Positions 25,234 to 33,308 of a stretch of DNA of 41,308 nucleotides are shown one piece after another. The notes beneath the pieces were generated by a model. It made no database searches. It saw only the letters and a program-made list of their open reading frames with translations, and was not told the DNA's origin. Position 1 is the stretch's first letter. Every line of letters starts with the position of its first letter. Source of the DNA: Candidatus Rokubacteria bacterium CSP1-6 (lineage in GTDB: Bacteria > Methylomirabilota > Methylomirabilia > Rokubacteriales > CSP1-6). A program made the position numbers and the translations under genes. The DNA lies in assembly GCA_001443385.1 (NCBI GenBank), contig LDXP01000014.1, positions 1,509 through 42,816 on the forward strand, in the 5' to 3' direction.

Positions 25234-26542
25234 CTGCCGAAGGCTGGACACTCGGGCTTTGGGAGTCCCCGGCGTGGTCCGAGCGCTCGAGCGGTCGCCC
25301 GTGGACGTCGATCCCGACATCCATGGCCAGGTGGAGGCGATCCTCTCCGCCGTCAGGGTGCGGGGGGATGCGGCCCTCCTGGAGTTCACCGAGCGCTTCG
25401 ACCGTGTGCGGCTCCAGGCGCCAGAGCTGGCCGTCACGGCTGCCGAGTACGACGCGGCCGAGCGGGCGGTGGGAGCAAACACGCTCGGAGCCCTCCAGTA
25501 TGCGGCGGGTCGAATCGAAGAGTTTCACCGGCACGGGCTCCCCCGCTCCTGGTGGGTGGAGGACGCCAACGGCTCACTGCTCGGGCAGCAGGTGCGCCCG
25601 CTCGACCGCGTCGGGATCTACGTGCCAGGCGGCCGCGCGGCCTATCCCTCCACAGTTCTGATGACCGGCGTCCCGGCGCACGTGGCGGGGGTGCCCGAGA
25701 TCGTCCTCGTCTCGCCGCCGTCTCAGGACAAGTCGCTCAATGCCGCCGTCCTGGCGGCCGCCCGGGTCGCGGGGGTCACGGAGGCCTACCGCGTCGGCGG
25801 GGCCCAGGCCATCGCCGCCCTGGCTTACGGGACCGACACCATCCGGCGGGTGGACAAGATCGTGGGACCCGGCAACATCTACGTGGCCCTGGCCAAGAGC
25901 AAGGTGTTCGGCCAGGTGGGGATCGATATGGTGGCCGGCCCCAGCGAGGTGCTGGTCGTGGCCGACGAGACGGCCGATCCCCAGTGGGTCGCCGCCGATC
26001 TCCTCGCCCAGGCGGAGCACGACCCGATGGCGCGCGCGGTGCTGCTGACGCCGGCGGCCGGGCTCCTCGAGGGGGTGGCCGCCGCGCTGGACAAGCGCCT
26101 GGTCGGGCTCGAGCGCGGCGCCGTCGCGGCCAAGGCGCTCGAGAACAACGGCGCGCTGGTCCTGACGCGGGACCTCGACGAGGCCGTCGCCATCGCCAAC
26201 GCCCTGGCGCCCGAGCACCTCGAGCTTCAGGTCGGCGACCCGTTCGCGCTGCTCTCGCGCGTCCGCCACGCGGGGGCGATCTTCCTCGGGCGCCACACCC
26301 CCGAGGTGATCGGCGACTACGTAGCGGGACCGAATCACGTCCTGCCCACCGGCGGCACGGCCCGGTTCTCCTCGGCGCTGGGCGTCGAGGACTTCGTGAA
26401 GCGCTCCAGCCTCATTCACTACTCTGCCAAGGGGCTGAGGGAGGCCCGGCCGCACGTCGATGCTCTGGCCCGCGTGGAAGGGCTTCAGGGGCACGGCGCA
26501 GCGGCGGAGGTCCGCCTCAGCGAGCGAGGGCACCCATCATGA
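25229..26542 (+). CDS. hisD: Histidinol dehydrogenase
   Basis: Zinc enzyme that oxidises L-histidinol to histidine in two NAD-dependent steps; 437 residues, standard. NAD-binding and family motifs are GIYVPGGRAAYPSTVLMTGV, RVGGAQAIAALAYGT and KIVGPGNIYVALAK. Zinc ligands expected by homology are present in LLAQAEHDPMARAVLL (Gln and His) and VAGPNHVLPTGGTARFSS, with the C-terminal histidine in GLQGHGAAAEVR. ATG 25229 overlaps the stop of the 30-codon ORF upstream and shows no Shine-Dalgarno sequence. Confidence 0.97.
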   Translation: MTCRRLDTRALGVPGVVRALERSPVDVDPDIHGQVEAILSAVRVRGDAALLEFTERFDRVRLQAPELAVTAAEYDAAERAVGANTLGALQYAAGRIEEFHRHGLPRSWWVEDANGSLLGQQVRPLDRVGIYVPGGRAAYPSTVLMTGVPAHVAGVPEIVLVSPPSQDKSLNAAVLAAARVAGVTEAYRVGGAQAIAALAYGTDTIRRVDKIVGPGNIYVALAKSKVFGQVGIDMVAGPSEVLVVADETADPQWVAADLLAQAEHDPMARAVLLTPAAGLLEGVAAALDKRLVGLERGAVAAKALENNGALVLTRDLDEAVAIANALAPEHLELQVGDPFALLSRVRHAGAIFLGRHTPEVIGDYVAGPNHVLPTGGTARFSSALGVEDFVKRSSLIHYSAKGLREARPHVDALARVEGLQGHGAAAEVRLSERGHPS

Positions 26543-26571
26543 GCCAACCGACGCGAGGAGGAGGGTCGCTG

Positions 26572-27159
26572 GTGCCGCGCCAGGCCCGGATCGAGCGGAA
26601 GACCCGGGAGACGGAGGTCCTGCTCCAGCTCAACCTGGACGGCAGCGGGGCCGCCAAGGTGGAGACCACGATCCCGTTCTTCAACCACATGCTGGAGGCG
26701 TGGGCCAAGCACGGCCTCATGGACCTGACCGTGGACGCCCGGGGCGACACCGAGGTGGACCTGCACCACACGGTGGAGGACGTGGGGATCTGCCTCGGCA
26801 AGGCGCTGAAGGAGGCCGTGGGGGACAAGAAAGGGATCGTCCGGTTCGGCGTGGCGTCCATCCCCATGGACGAAGCCCTGGTCTCGTCCTCCCTGGACAT
26901 CTCCGGGCGCCCCTTCCTGGTGTTCAACGTGCCGCTGATGCGGACCCGGGTGGCGAACTTCGACCTGGATCTCCTCAAGGATTTCTTCAGGGCCTTCGCC
27001 TTCAATTCCGAGGTCACGCTGCACGTCAACCTCCATTACGGGGAGAACCTCCACCACATCTCGGAAGCGGTCTTCAAGGCCGTGGGGCGCGCCTTGGCCC
27101 TCGCCACGCGGCTCAACCCGCGCATCGAGGGCGTCCTCTCGACGAAAGGGGACCTGTAG
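26572..27159 (+). CDS. hisB: Imidazoleglycerol-phosphate dehydratase
   Basis: Dehydrates imidazole glycerol phosphate to imidazole acetol phosphate. Monofunctional IGPD without a phosphatase domain. Metal-binding motifs are FFNHMLEAWAKHGLMDL and DLHHTVEDVGICLGKAL in the first repeat, and HYGENLHHISEAVFKAVGRA in the second. GTG 26572 is preferred because GAGGAGGAGGG (26555-26565) lies about seven bases upstream and gives the family length of 195 residues starting near RIERKTRETEV. ATG 26539, overlapping the hisD stop and with a weaker GAGGG, would add 11 residues. A histidinol-phosphate aminotransferase (hisC) often found before hisB is absent. Confidence 0.95.
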   Translation: MPRQARIERKTRETEVLLQLNLDGSGAAKVETTIPFFNHMLEAWAKHGLMDLTVDARGDTEVDLHHTVEDVGICLGKALKEAVGDKKGIVRFGVASIPMDEALVSSSLDISGRPFLVFNVPLMRTRVANFDLDLLKDFFRAFAFNSEVTLHVNLHYGENLHHISEAVFKAVGRALALATRLNPRIEGVLSTKGDL

Positions 27160-27279
27160 CGCCATGCCGATAACCGTCGCATCCCGGCGTTCTCGGTCGT
27201 CGGCCGTCCTCACCGTACAACTGCGTACGCCTCCGGTGGCCTCCTCCCTCGGGCCTTGGGCTGCTCGCTTCTCGCCATG
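27160..27279 (+). repeat. Repeat-like spacer between hisB and hisH
   Basis: A 135-base gap breaks the otherwise overlapping his genes. A 7-bp direct repeat CGCCATG flanks most of it (27160-27166 and 27273-27279), and the interior carries the small hairpin CGTAC-aactgc-GTACG and pyrimidine-rich GC sequence unlike coding DNA. The pattern matches an inserted short intergenic element. Without the genome I cannot show that it is repeated. Confidence 0.35.
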
Positions 27280-27294
27280 GCGCGGGTGTGGCAG

Positions 27295-27909
27295 ATGATT
27301 GCGATTGTGGATTACGGGCGGGGGAATCTGGGGAGCGTCGAGAAGGCCTTCGTCCGCGTCGGGATGGACGCCGTGGTGACCCAGGACCCGCGCCTCGTCG
27401 CGGACTCGGAGGCGGTGGTGCTGCCGGGGGACGGCGCCTTCCACGACGCCATGCTGAGCCTCGAGGGCCTGGGCCTGCTGGGGCCCCTCCGCCGGGCGCT
27501 CGAGAGCGGCCGGCCGTTCCTCGGGATCTGCCTCGGCTACCAGCTGCTGTTCTCCGAGAGCGAGGAGTTCGGCCAGGGCAAGGGCCTCGACCTGATCCCC
27601 GGGGTGGTCCGCCGCTTCCCGAAGGGGCTCAAGGTCCCGCACATGGGGTGGAACCAGGTCGAGCACGCCGGCGACCTCGCCATCTTCGACGGCATTCCGA
27701 GCGGCGCCTACTTCTACTTCGTCCACTCCTACTACCCCGAGGCGCTGGACGGGACGCTCCGGGTGGCGACCTGCACCTACGGCGTGACGTTCCCCGCGGC
27801 GATCGGGAAGGGCAATCTCTTCGCCACCCAGTTCCATCCGGAGAAGAGCCAGCGCTGGGGGTTGCGGCTGATCGAGAACTTCGCCGCCTTCGTCCGAGGG
27901 GCGCGGTGA
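27295..27909 (+). CDS. hisH: Imidazole glycerol phosphate synthase, glutamine amidotransferase subunit
   Basis: Supplies ammonia from glutamine to HisF. Class I glutamine amidotransferase of 204 residues. The nucleophile cysteine lies in FLGICLGYQLLFSESEEFG, and the His-Glu pair of the triad in FATQFHPEKSQRWGLRLI. The N-terminus MIAIVDYGRGNLGSVEKAF is family-typical, so ATG 27295 is chosen over TTG 27256 and ATG 27277, which start inside the repeat-like spacer. The stop overlaps hisA (TGATG). Confidence 0.96.
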   Translation: MIAIVDYGRGNLGSVEKAFVRVGMDAVVTQDPRLVADSEAVVLPGDGAFHDAMLSLEGLGLLGPLRRALESGRPFLGICLGYQLLFSESEEFGQGKGLDLIPGVVRRFPKGLKVPHMGWNQVEHAGDLAIFDGIPSGAYFYFVHSYYPEALDGTLRVATCTYGVTFPAAIGKGNLFATQFHPEKSQRWGLRLIENFAAFVRGAR

Positions 27910-28631
27910 TGATGGTGATCCCTGCCGTGGACCTGAGGGGTGGACGGTGCGTCCGTCTGAGGCAGGGGCGGCCCGAGGCCGAGACCGTCTTCTCGGACGA
28001 TCCCCTGGCGGTGGCCCGCGCGTGGGCCCAGCAGGGCGCCCCGCGGCTCCACGTCGTGGACCTGGACGGCGCCTTCGCCGGAACGCCCAAGCAGCTCGGG
28101 CTGATCGAGGAGATCGCCCGCGGCATCCCGGTGCCCGTGGAGGCCGGCGGCGGCCTCCGGAGCCTTGAGGCGGTCGAGACGCTGCTGGCCTCCGGAGCCC
28201 GGTGGGCGATACTGGGGACGCGCGCCGCCCTGGATCCCTCGTTTCTGGAGGAGGCCTGCCGACGCTTTGCCGGCCGGATCATCGTGGCGGTCGATGCCTC
28301 GGACGGCAGGGTCGCCGTGGACGGTTGGACCCAGCGGCTGGACATCCCGGCCGTGGATCTGGCCCGGCGCGCCGCCCAGGCGGGAGCCGCGGAGATCCTC
28401 TACACCGACATCGCCCGCGACGGAACCGAGACGGGCCCCAATCTCAGCGGCACGGCAGCCGTGGCGGCAGCGGCAGGTCTCCCGCTGCTCGCCTCGGGGG
28501 GTGTCGGGAGCCTGGAGGATCTGAGACGGCTCGCGGGGATCCCGGGGGTGATCGGCGCCGTCGTCGGGCGGGCGCTGTACACGGGGGCCGTCGACCTGAA
28601 ACAGGCGCTCGTGGAGCTGGCCGGGTGCTAG
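27909..28631 (+). CDS. hisA: ProFAR isomerase (phosphoribosylformimino-5-aminoimidazole carboxamide ribotide isomerase)
   Basis: Amadori rearrangement step of histidine synthesis; (beta/alpha)8 barrel of 240 residues. The catalytic aspartates are in [17 protein letters not shown] at the N-terminus and in [17 protein letters not shown] in the second half. Phosphate-binding glycines appear in [11 protein letters not shown] and [15 protein letters not shown], the two-fold repeat typical of HisA/HisF. ATG 27909 overlaps the hisH stop by one base. The alternatives GTG 27906 and ATG 27912 differ by one residue. Confidence 0.96.
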   Translation: MMVIPAVDLRGGRCVRLRQGRPEAETVFSDDPLAVARAWAQQGAPRLHVVDLDGAFAGTPKQLGLIEEIARGIPVPVEAGGGLRSLEAVETLLASGARWAILGTRAALDPSFLEEACRRFAGRIIVAVDASDGRVAVDGWTQRLDIPAVDLARRAAQAGAAEILYTDIARDGTETGPNLSGTAAVAAAAGLPLLASGGVGSLEDLRRLAGIPGVIGAVVGRALYTGAVDLKQALVELAGC

Positions 28632-29386
28632 CCAAGCGCGTCATCCCGTGCCTGGACGTCAAGGACGGGCGAGTGGTCAAGGGCGTCCAGTTCCTGGACC
28701 TCCGCGACGCCGGCGATCCCGTGGCCGCGGCCCAGGCGTACGATGCTCAGGGCGCGGATGAACTCGTGTTCCTCGACATCACCGCCTCCCACGAGGGGCG
28801 CGCCATCATGCTGGACGTGGTGCGGCGCACGGCCGAAGGGATCTACATGCCGCTGACGGTCGGCGGCGGGATTCGCGGTGTGGACGATATCCGGACGCTG
28901 CTCCGCGCGGGCGCGGATAAGGTGTCGCTGAATACCGCCGCCCTTGAGCACCCGCAGGTGATCCGCGAGGCGGCCGAGCGCTTCGGGAGCCAGTGCATCG
29001 TGGTGGCGATCGACGCCAAGCGGTCGAACGGCGGGTGGACGGTGTACAGCCACGGGGGGCGCCGTCCGGCGAGCCGCGAAGCCGTGGCCTGGGCGCGGGA
29101 GGCCGAAGGCCTGGGGGCGGGGGAGATTCTGCTGACCAGCATGGACCGGGACGGGACCCAGGACGGCTATGACCTGGAGCTGACGCGCGAGGTGGCCGAG
29201 GCCGTGTCGGTCCCGGTCATCGCCTCGGGCGGGGTGGGAACTCTCGAGCACCTCAGGGAGGGGCTCGTCGAGGGGAAGGCCGATGCCGCGCTGGCCGCGT
29301 CCATCTTTCACTTCGGAACTCACACGGTCAGGGACGCCAAGGCGTACCTGCGCGACCGGGGCGTCCCGGTGAGGCTCGAAGAGTGA
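28625..29386 (+). CDS. hisF: Imidazole glycerol phosphate synthase, cyclase subunit
   Basis: Barrel partner of HisH: cyclises PRFAR with ammonia to give imidazole glycerol phosphate and AICAR. 253 residues. The catalytic aspartates are in [19 protein letters not shown] and [18 protein letters not shown]. Other landmarks are [32 protein letters not shown] and [16 protein letters not shown] 28625 lies seven bases inside the end of hisA and gives the expected [11 protein letters not shown] start. Confidence 0.97.
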   Translation: MLAKRVIPCLDVKDGRVVKGVQFLDLRDAGDPVAAAQAYDAQGADELVFLDITASHEGRAIMLDVVRRTAEGIYMPLTVGGGIRGVDDIRTLLRAGADKVSLNTAALEHPQVIREAAERFGSQCIVVAIDAKRSNGGWTVYSHGGRRPASREAVAWAREAEGLGAGEILLTSMDRDGTQDGYDLELTREVAEAVSVPVIASGGVGTLEHLREGLVEGKADAALAASIFHFGTHTVRDAKAYLRDRGVPVRLEE

Positions 29387-30066
29387 GCCGTGAGCCGCAC
29401 GTGACGGCGATCGACGACCTCCAGTGGGATTCCCAGGGGCTGATCCCGGCACTGGCCCAGGAGGCCGAGACCGGCGAGCTCCTGATGCTGGCCTGGATGG
29501 ACCGCCAGGCGCTCACCCGGACCCTGGAAACCGGGCTCGCGCATTACTGGTCGCGCTCCCGCCAAGCGCTCTGGCAGAAGGGCGAGACGTCCGGCCACCG
29601 CCAGCACGTGGAGGCGATCTACGCCGACTGCGACCGGGACGCGCTGCTGCTCCTGGTGCACCAGGAGGGTGTGGCGTGCCACACGGGGAGCCGGACGTGC
29701 TTTTTCAACACGGTCCGCGATGGATCGCAAGGAGCCCGGTCGTTCCAGGGCCCGGGGATCCTCGACCTCGTCGAGCGCGTGATCCAGTCCCGGAAGGCGG
29801 AGCCGCCGCCGGGGTCGTACGTCGCAAGCCTGTTCCAGAAAGGGGAGGCGCAGATCTGCCTGAAGATCGGGGAGGAAGCGCAAGAGGTGATCAGGGCGGC
29901 AACGAAGGGCGAGGGGGATGCCCGCCTCGTGGAAGAGGTGGCCGACCTCTGGTTCCACACCATGGTCCTCCTGGGTGGGCGCGGGATCTCCCTCCGCCGG
30001 GTGTTCGAGGAGCTCGGGCGGCGCCACGCGAAGAGGATGGCCGGGCCCGAGGGGAGCGCGCCCTGA
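29383..30066 (+). CDS. hisIE: Bifunctional phosphoribosyl-AMP cyclohydrolase / phosphoribosyl-ATP pyrophosphatase
   Basis: Steps 2 and 3 of histidine synthesis in one 227-residue chain. The HisI domain (about 1-118) shows [30 protein letters not shown] and the metal cysteines in [20 protein letters not shown] and SRTCFFN. The HisE domain (about 125-215) shows [13 protein letters not shown] and [16 protein letters not shown], the acidic helices of the all-alpha NTP pyrophosphatase fold. GTG 29383 overlaps the hisF stop (GTGA). It ends the histidine run; the next gene overlaps it as CTGA. Confidence 0.96.
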   Translation: MSREPHVTAIDDLQWDSQGLIPALAQEAETGELLMLAWMDRQALTRTLETGLAHYWSRSRQALWQKGETSGHRQHVEAIYADCDRDALLLLVHQEGVACHTGSRTCFFNTVRDGSQGARSFQGPGILDLVERVIQSRKAEPPPGSYVASLFQKGEAQICLKIGEEAQEVIRAATKGEGDARLVEEVADLWFHTMVLLGGRGISLRRVFEELGRRHAKRMAGPEGSAP

Positions 30067-30581
30067 CGCCGAGTCGCCGACTGCGCGCGTCGCTGGTCGC
30101 GGGGGGAATCCTGCTCCTCCTGGGGGGCGCGGCGTGCGCGGGAAGCCGGATCGAGGGGGGCGTGTTTTACTCCGCGAAGGGCTACCGGATCGCGCTCCCC
30201 GCGGCCCGGGAGTGGCAGGTCGCTGCCGACGGGCGCGCGGATCTGGAACTGCGCCGGCCGGCCTCCCGGTCGGGGATCCTGGTCAACGCGACGTGCGAGG
30301 GGCTGGCGCCGACGCGCCCGCTGGCCGTCCTGGCGCGTCACCTGACCTTCGGCATTCAGGGCAAGGAGGTGCGAGAGCAGTCGGAGCTCACGGTCGCCGG
30401 GCATCCGGCCATCAAGGTGCTCCTCACGGGACGCCTGGACGGCGCCCCGGTGGAGGTGGAGGCGTACGTGGTGAAGGGAGAGCGCTGCGTCTACGACCTC
30501 GTCTACGTGGCGTCTCCCGGCGAGTTCGCCGCCGGCAAAGCCGATTTCGAAGCGTCCCTTTCAAGCTTTAACGGCCCATGA
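30063..30581 (+). CDS. Small secreted lipoprotein upstream of mlaEFD, function unknown
   Basis: Predicted 172-residue exported protein. A basic N-terminus and hydrophobic core ([20 protein letters not shown]) end at a likely lipidation cysteine. The mature part is mostly beta-like, with [36 protein letters not shown] and [15 protein letters not shown], and resembles small PsbP-like or stress-type lipoproteins in general pattern only. No ATG, GTG or TTG occurs before the signal core; the only upstream candidate is CTG 30063, overlapping the hisIE stop as CTGA. Its position 13 bases before mlaE suggests an envelope lipid-transport role by inference. Confidence 0.7.
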   Translation: MTPSRRLRASLVAGGILLLLGGAACAGSRIEGGVFYSAKGYRIALPAAREWQVAADGRADLELRRPASRSGILVNATCEGLAPTRPLAVLARHLTFGIQGKEVREQSELTVAGHPAIKVLLTGRLDGAPVEVEAYVVKGERCVYDLVYVASPGEFAAGKADFEASLSSFNGP

Positions 30582-30594
30582 CGCGAGACATTTC

Positions 30595-31374
30595 ATGACT
30601 GCCGGGACCTATCTGAGACAGCAGGGGCGGCAGGCGATCATCTGGTACGGGGGGCTCGGCCTGCTCACCACCCAGGTGGTGCGGAACCTCAGCCTCCCCC
30701 CCTCCTACTGGCGGCTGGTCCTCCTGGAGGTGGACGCCATGGGCGTCCGCTCCGTGGCCGTCGCCCTGACCGCCGCCGTCTTCACGGGGATGGTTCTGGC
30801 GCTCCAGAGCGCGGTCAACATGGCCCGCTTCGGGGCGGAGAACTACGTGGGGCCGGTGGTGGCGCTCTCCATCCTCCGGGAGCTGGGCCCGGTGCTCACC
30901 GCCATCCTGGTGGGCGGGAAGGTGGCCTCGGGGATCACCGCCGAGCTGGGGTCGATGAAGGTCACCGAGCAGATCGACGCGCTCCGGGCCATCGGCGTCA
31001 ACCACATCAAGAAGCTCATCGTTCCCCGGCTGCTGGCGGCGCTCGTGATCTTTCCCCTCCTGACCATCCTCGCCGACTTCGTCGGTCTCGTGGGAGGGAT
31101 GGCGGTCGCTGTGTTCGAGCGGCAGGTGGACGTGTACGTGTACTGGAACAACATCTTCTACTGGGTGACGCTGCGCGACTTCTTCACGGGCGTCGGGAAG
31201 AGCTTCTTCTTCGCCGCCATCGTCACGCTGATCGGCTGCTACAACGGCCTCAGCACCGAGGGCGGCACGGAGGGGCTGGGCCGCTCCACCACCGCCACGG
31301 TGGTGCAGGTGGCGATGGGCGTGATCATCGCGGATTATTTCCTGACGAAGCTGTTTCTCTTCCTCTTCTGGTGA
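30595..31374 (+). CDS. mlaE: MlaE-family ABC lipid transport permease
   Basis: Inner-membrane permease of the Mla/Mce lipid transporter that moves phospholipids between inner and outer membranes. 259 residues with an N-terminal amphipathic segment and about five membrane helices. Family motifs are FTGMVLALQSAVNMARFGAE, SILRELGPVLTAILVGGKVA, the ELGSMKVTEQIDALRAIGV coupling stretch and the C-terminal VVQVAMGVIIADYFLTKLF. Start at ATG 30595. The ATPase gene follows directly, with a possible GTGA overlap at 31371. Confidence 0.95.
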   Translation: MTAGTYLRQQGRQAIIWYGGLGLLTTQVVRNLSLPPSYWRLVLLEVDAMGVRSVAVALTAAVFTGMVLALQSAVNMARFGAENYVGPVVALSILRELGPVLTAILVGGKVASGITAELGSMKVTEQIDALRAIGVNHIKKLIVPRLLAALVIFPLLTILADFVGLVGGMAVAVFERQVDVYVYWNNIFYWVTLRDFFTGVGKSFFFAAIVTLIGCYNGLSTEGGTEGLGRSTTATVVQVAMGVIIADYFLTKLFLFLFW

Positions 31375-31385
31375 GGCCGAGCGGA

Positions 31386-32135
31386 ATGGCGGACCAGCCG
31401 GTCGTCGAGCTGCGGGGGGTGAGGAAGGCCTTCGACCGCAACGAGGTCCTCCGCGGCGTGAGCCTCGGCCTCTCCAAGGGGACCACGCTGGCCGTGATGG
31501 GGGGCAGCGGCGCGGGCAAGACCGTCCTCCTGCGGCTCTGCGCGGGCCTCATCTACCCGGATGCGGGCGAGATCCGGCTGTTCGGGCAGAACATCGAGCG
31601 CCTCCGGGAGGAGGCGATGCTGCCATTGAGACGCCGGACGGGCTTCGTCTTTCAGGGGGCCGCGCTCTTCGACTCGCTCTCGGTGTTCGAGAACGTGGCC
31701 TACCCCCTCCGTGAGCACACCTCCTGGAGCGAGGGGGAGGTCACGGACCGGGTCCACCGGTTCCTGTCGCTGGTGGGGTTGCCCGGCACCGATTCCCTCC
31801 TGCCGGCGGAGCTGTCGGGGGGGATGAAGAAGCGCGTCGGGATCGCCCGGGCCCTGGTGCTCGAGCCCGAGGTGGTCTTCTTCGACGAGCCCACCGCGGG
31901 CCTCGATCCCACCAACGCCCGCGTGGTGGGGGAGCTGATCGCCGAGCTCCGGAGCGGGGTGTGCGACACCGCCATCGTGGTCACCCACGACGTCGAGTTC
32001 GCCGGCATGGTGGCCGACCAGATGGCGATCCTCCACGACGGCCGGTTCGCGGCGATGGGGACGCCGGCGGAGATCCACGGCTCCGCGGTGCCGGCGGTCC
32101 AGGCGTTCCTGGCCGGGGAGCTCCGGGGGAACTGA
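31386..32135 (+). CDS. mlaF: MlaF-family ABC lipid transport ATPase
   Basis: ATPase partner of MlaE, 249 residues. Walker A VMGGSGAGKTVLLRLCAGL, Q-loop GFVFQGAALFDSLSVFENVA (the ALFDSL stretch is typical of MlaF), signature LSGGMKKRVGIARALVLEPE, Walker B VVFFDEPTAGLDP and switch histidine VVTHDVEFAG. ATG 31386 is chosen because TGAGG lies nine bases upstream and yields the normal MADQPVVELRGVRKAF. GTG 31371, overlapping the mlaE stop, would add five residues. Confidence 0.94.
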   Translation: MADQPVVELRGVRKAFDRNEVLRGVSLGLSKGTTLAVMGGSGAGKTVLLRLCAGLIYPDAGEIRLFGQNIERLREEAMLPLRRRTGFVFQGAALFDSLSVFENVAYPLREHTSWSEGEVTDRVHRFLSLVGLPGTDSLLPAELSGGMKKRVGIARALVLEPEVVFFDEPTAGLDPTNARVVGELIAELRSGVCDTAIVVTHDVEFAGMVADQMAILHDGRFAAMGTPAEIHGSAVPAVQAFLAGELRGN

Positions 32136-32138
32136 GAC

Positions 32139-33308
32139 ATGCCCGAAGACCGAAAACAGCTGGCGCTCCAGATCCGCATCGGCCTCTTCGTCCTGGGGTC
32201 GCTGGTCGTCCTCATGGGCCTCATTTATCTGTTGGGCGCGCAGGCGCGCTACTTCGAGCCGCGGTACGAGCTCGTCGCCGAGTTCACGGAGGTCGGCGGG
32301 CTCACGCCCGGCGCCACGGTCCGGCTGGCGGGCGTGCAGATCGGCCGCGTCGCGCGGGTCTCGCTCCCCGAGAAGCCCGGCGCCAAGGTGCGGGTGTCGC
32401 TCTCCATCGCCCGGCGCTTCGGAGACCGGATTCGCAGGAACTCGGTCGCCCGGATCGAGACCCAGGGCCTGCTGGGAGACAAGATCGTGGAGATCAGCCT
32501 GGGCAGCCCCGAGGCGCCGGCGCTCAAGCCCGGCGAGGTCATCGCCTCGCGCGATCCCGTGGAGGTGAGCCGGCTCGCAGGGGAAGGCGTCGAGATCTTG
32601 AAGAACGTCGCGGCGCTCTCGGGGAGCCTTCGGACGACGGTGGAGAAATTCAACGAGACCCGGGCCCTGGAGGACCTTTCCGCGGTGCTCCGCTCGACCC
32701 GCCGCATGACGGAACAGGTGGAGAAGGGATCGGGGTGGCTGCACGTCCTGATCTACGAGGAGCCCGAGGCCCTGAAGCGGCTCAACCAGGTGCTCGCCGC
32801 CACTCAGGAGCTGCTGGCCCGCAAGCCGGGCGAGAGCGCCGTCGGGGTGCTGCTCTCCGCCGAGAGCGGCCGGGCGGCGCGCCAGCTCCTCCAGGCGATG
32901 GACGCCGTGGGCAGGCTGGCCGAGAAGGGAAAAGCCGACGAGGGGCTCGCGGCCGCGCTCCTCTTCGATCCCCGCTACAAGTCCGTGGCCGAGGACCTCC
33001 AGGTCGTCGCCCGGAACTTCCGTACGGTGTCCGAAGGCCTCGCGCAGGGGAAGGGCATCGCGGGGAGCCTCCTCCAGGACGAAGGTGGCGGCCCCATGGG
33101 GCAGGCTGCGCAGGATTTCAGAATCGCGGTGGCCAACCTGAGGGCCATCACCGACCGCCTGGCCGCCGGAGAGGGCACGATCGGGGGCCTCCTGGAGGAC
33201 CCGACCGTGTACGAGAACCTGGCCGCGTTCCTCGAGGGGGCCCAGCGGAGCGTCCTCCTGCGCTACTTGATCCGGTCGACGATCGGCGCCGGTCAGGAGA
33301 AGAAATAG
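32139..33308 (+). CDS. mlaD: MlaD/MCE-domain lipid transport protein
   Basis: Periplasmic, membrane-anchored MCE protein that binds MlaEF and forms a ring or tube for lipid passage. One N-terminal helix (IRIGLFVLGSLVVLMGLIYL, about 12-32) precedes a single MCE domain (about 40-120) with EFTEVGGLTPGATVRLAGVQ, IGRVARVSL and the LLGDKIVEISLG strand. The C-terminal 250 residues are alpha-helical, with repeated low-complexity segments such as GKGIAGSLLQDEG and GEGTIGGLLEDPTVYENL, also seen in long MCE proteins. At 389 residues it is about twice E. coli MlaD, so it is closer to longer Mce-type proteins. No mlaC or mlaB follows. Confidence 0.92.
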   Translation: MPEDRKQLALQIRIGLFVLGSLVVLMGLIYLLGAQARYFEPRYELVAEFTEVGGLTPGATVRLAGVQIGRVARVSLPEKPGAKVRVSLSIARRFGDRIRRNSVARIETQGLLGDKIVEISLGSPEAPALKPGEVIASRDPVEVSRLAGEGVEILKNVAALSGSLRTTVEKFNETRALEDLSAVLRSTRRMTEQVEKGSGWLHVLIYEEPEALKRLNQVLAATQELLARKPGESAVGVLLSAESGRAARQLLQAMDAVGRLAEKGKADEGLAAALLFDPRYKSVAEDLQVVARNFRTVSEGLAQGKGIAGSLLQDEGGGPMGQAAQDFRIAVANLRAITDRLAAGEGTIGGLLEDPTVYENLAAFLEGAQRSVLLRYLIRSTIGAGQEKK

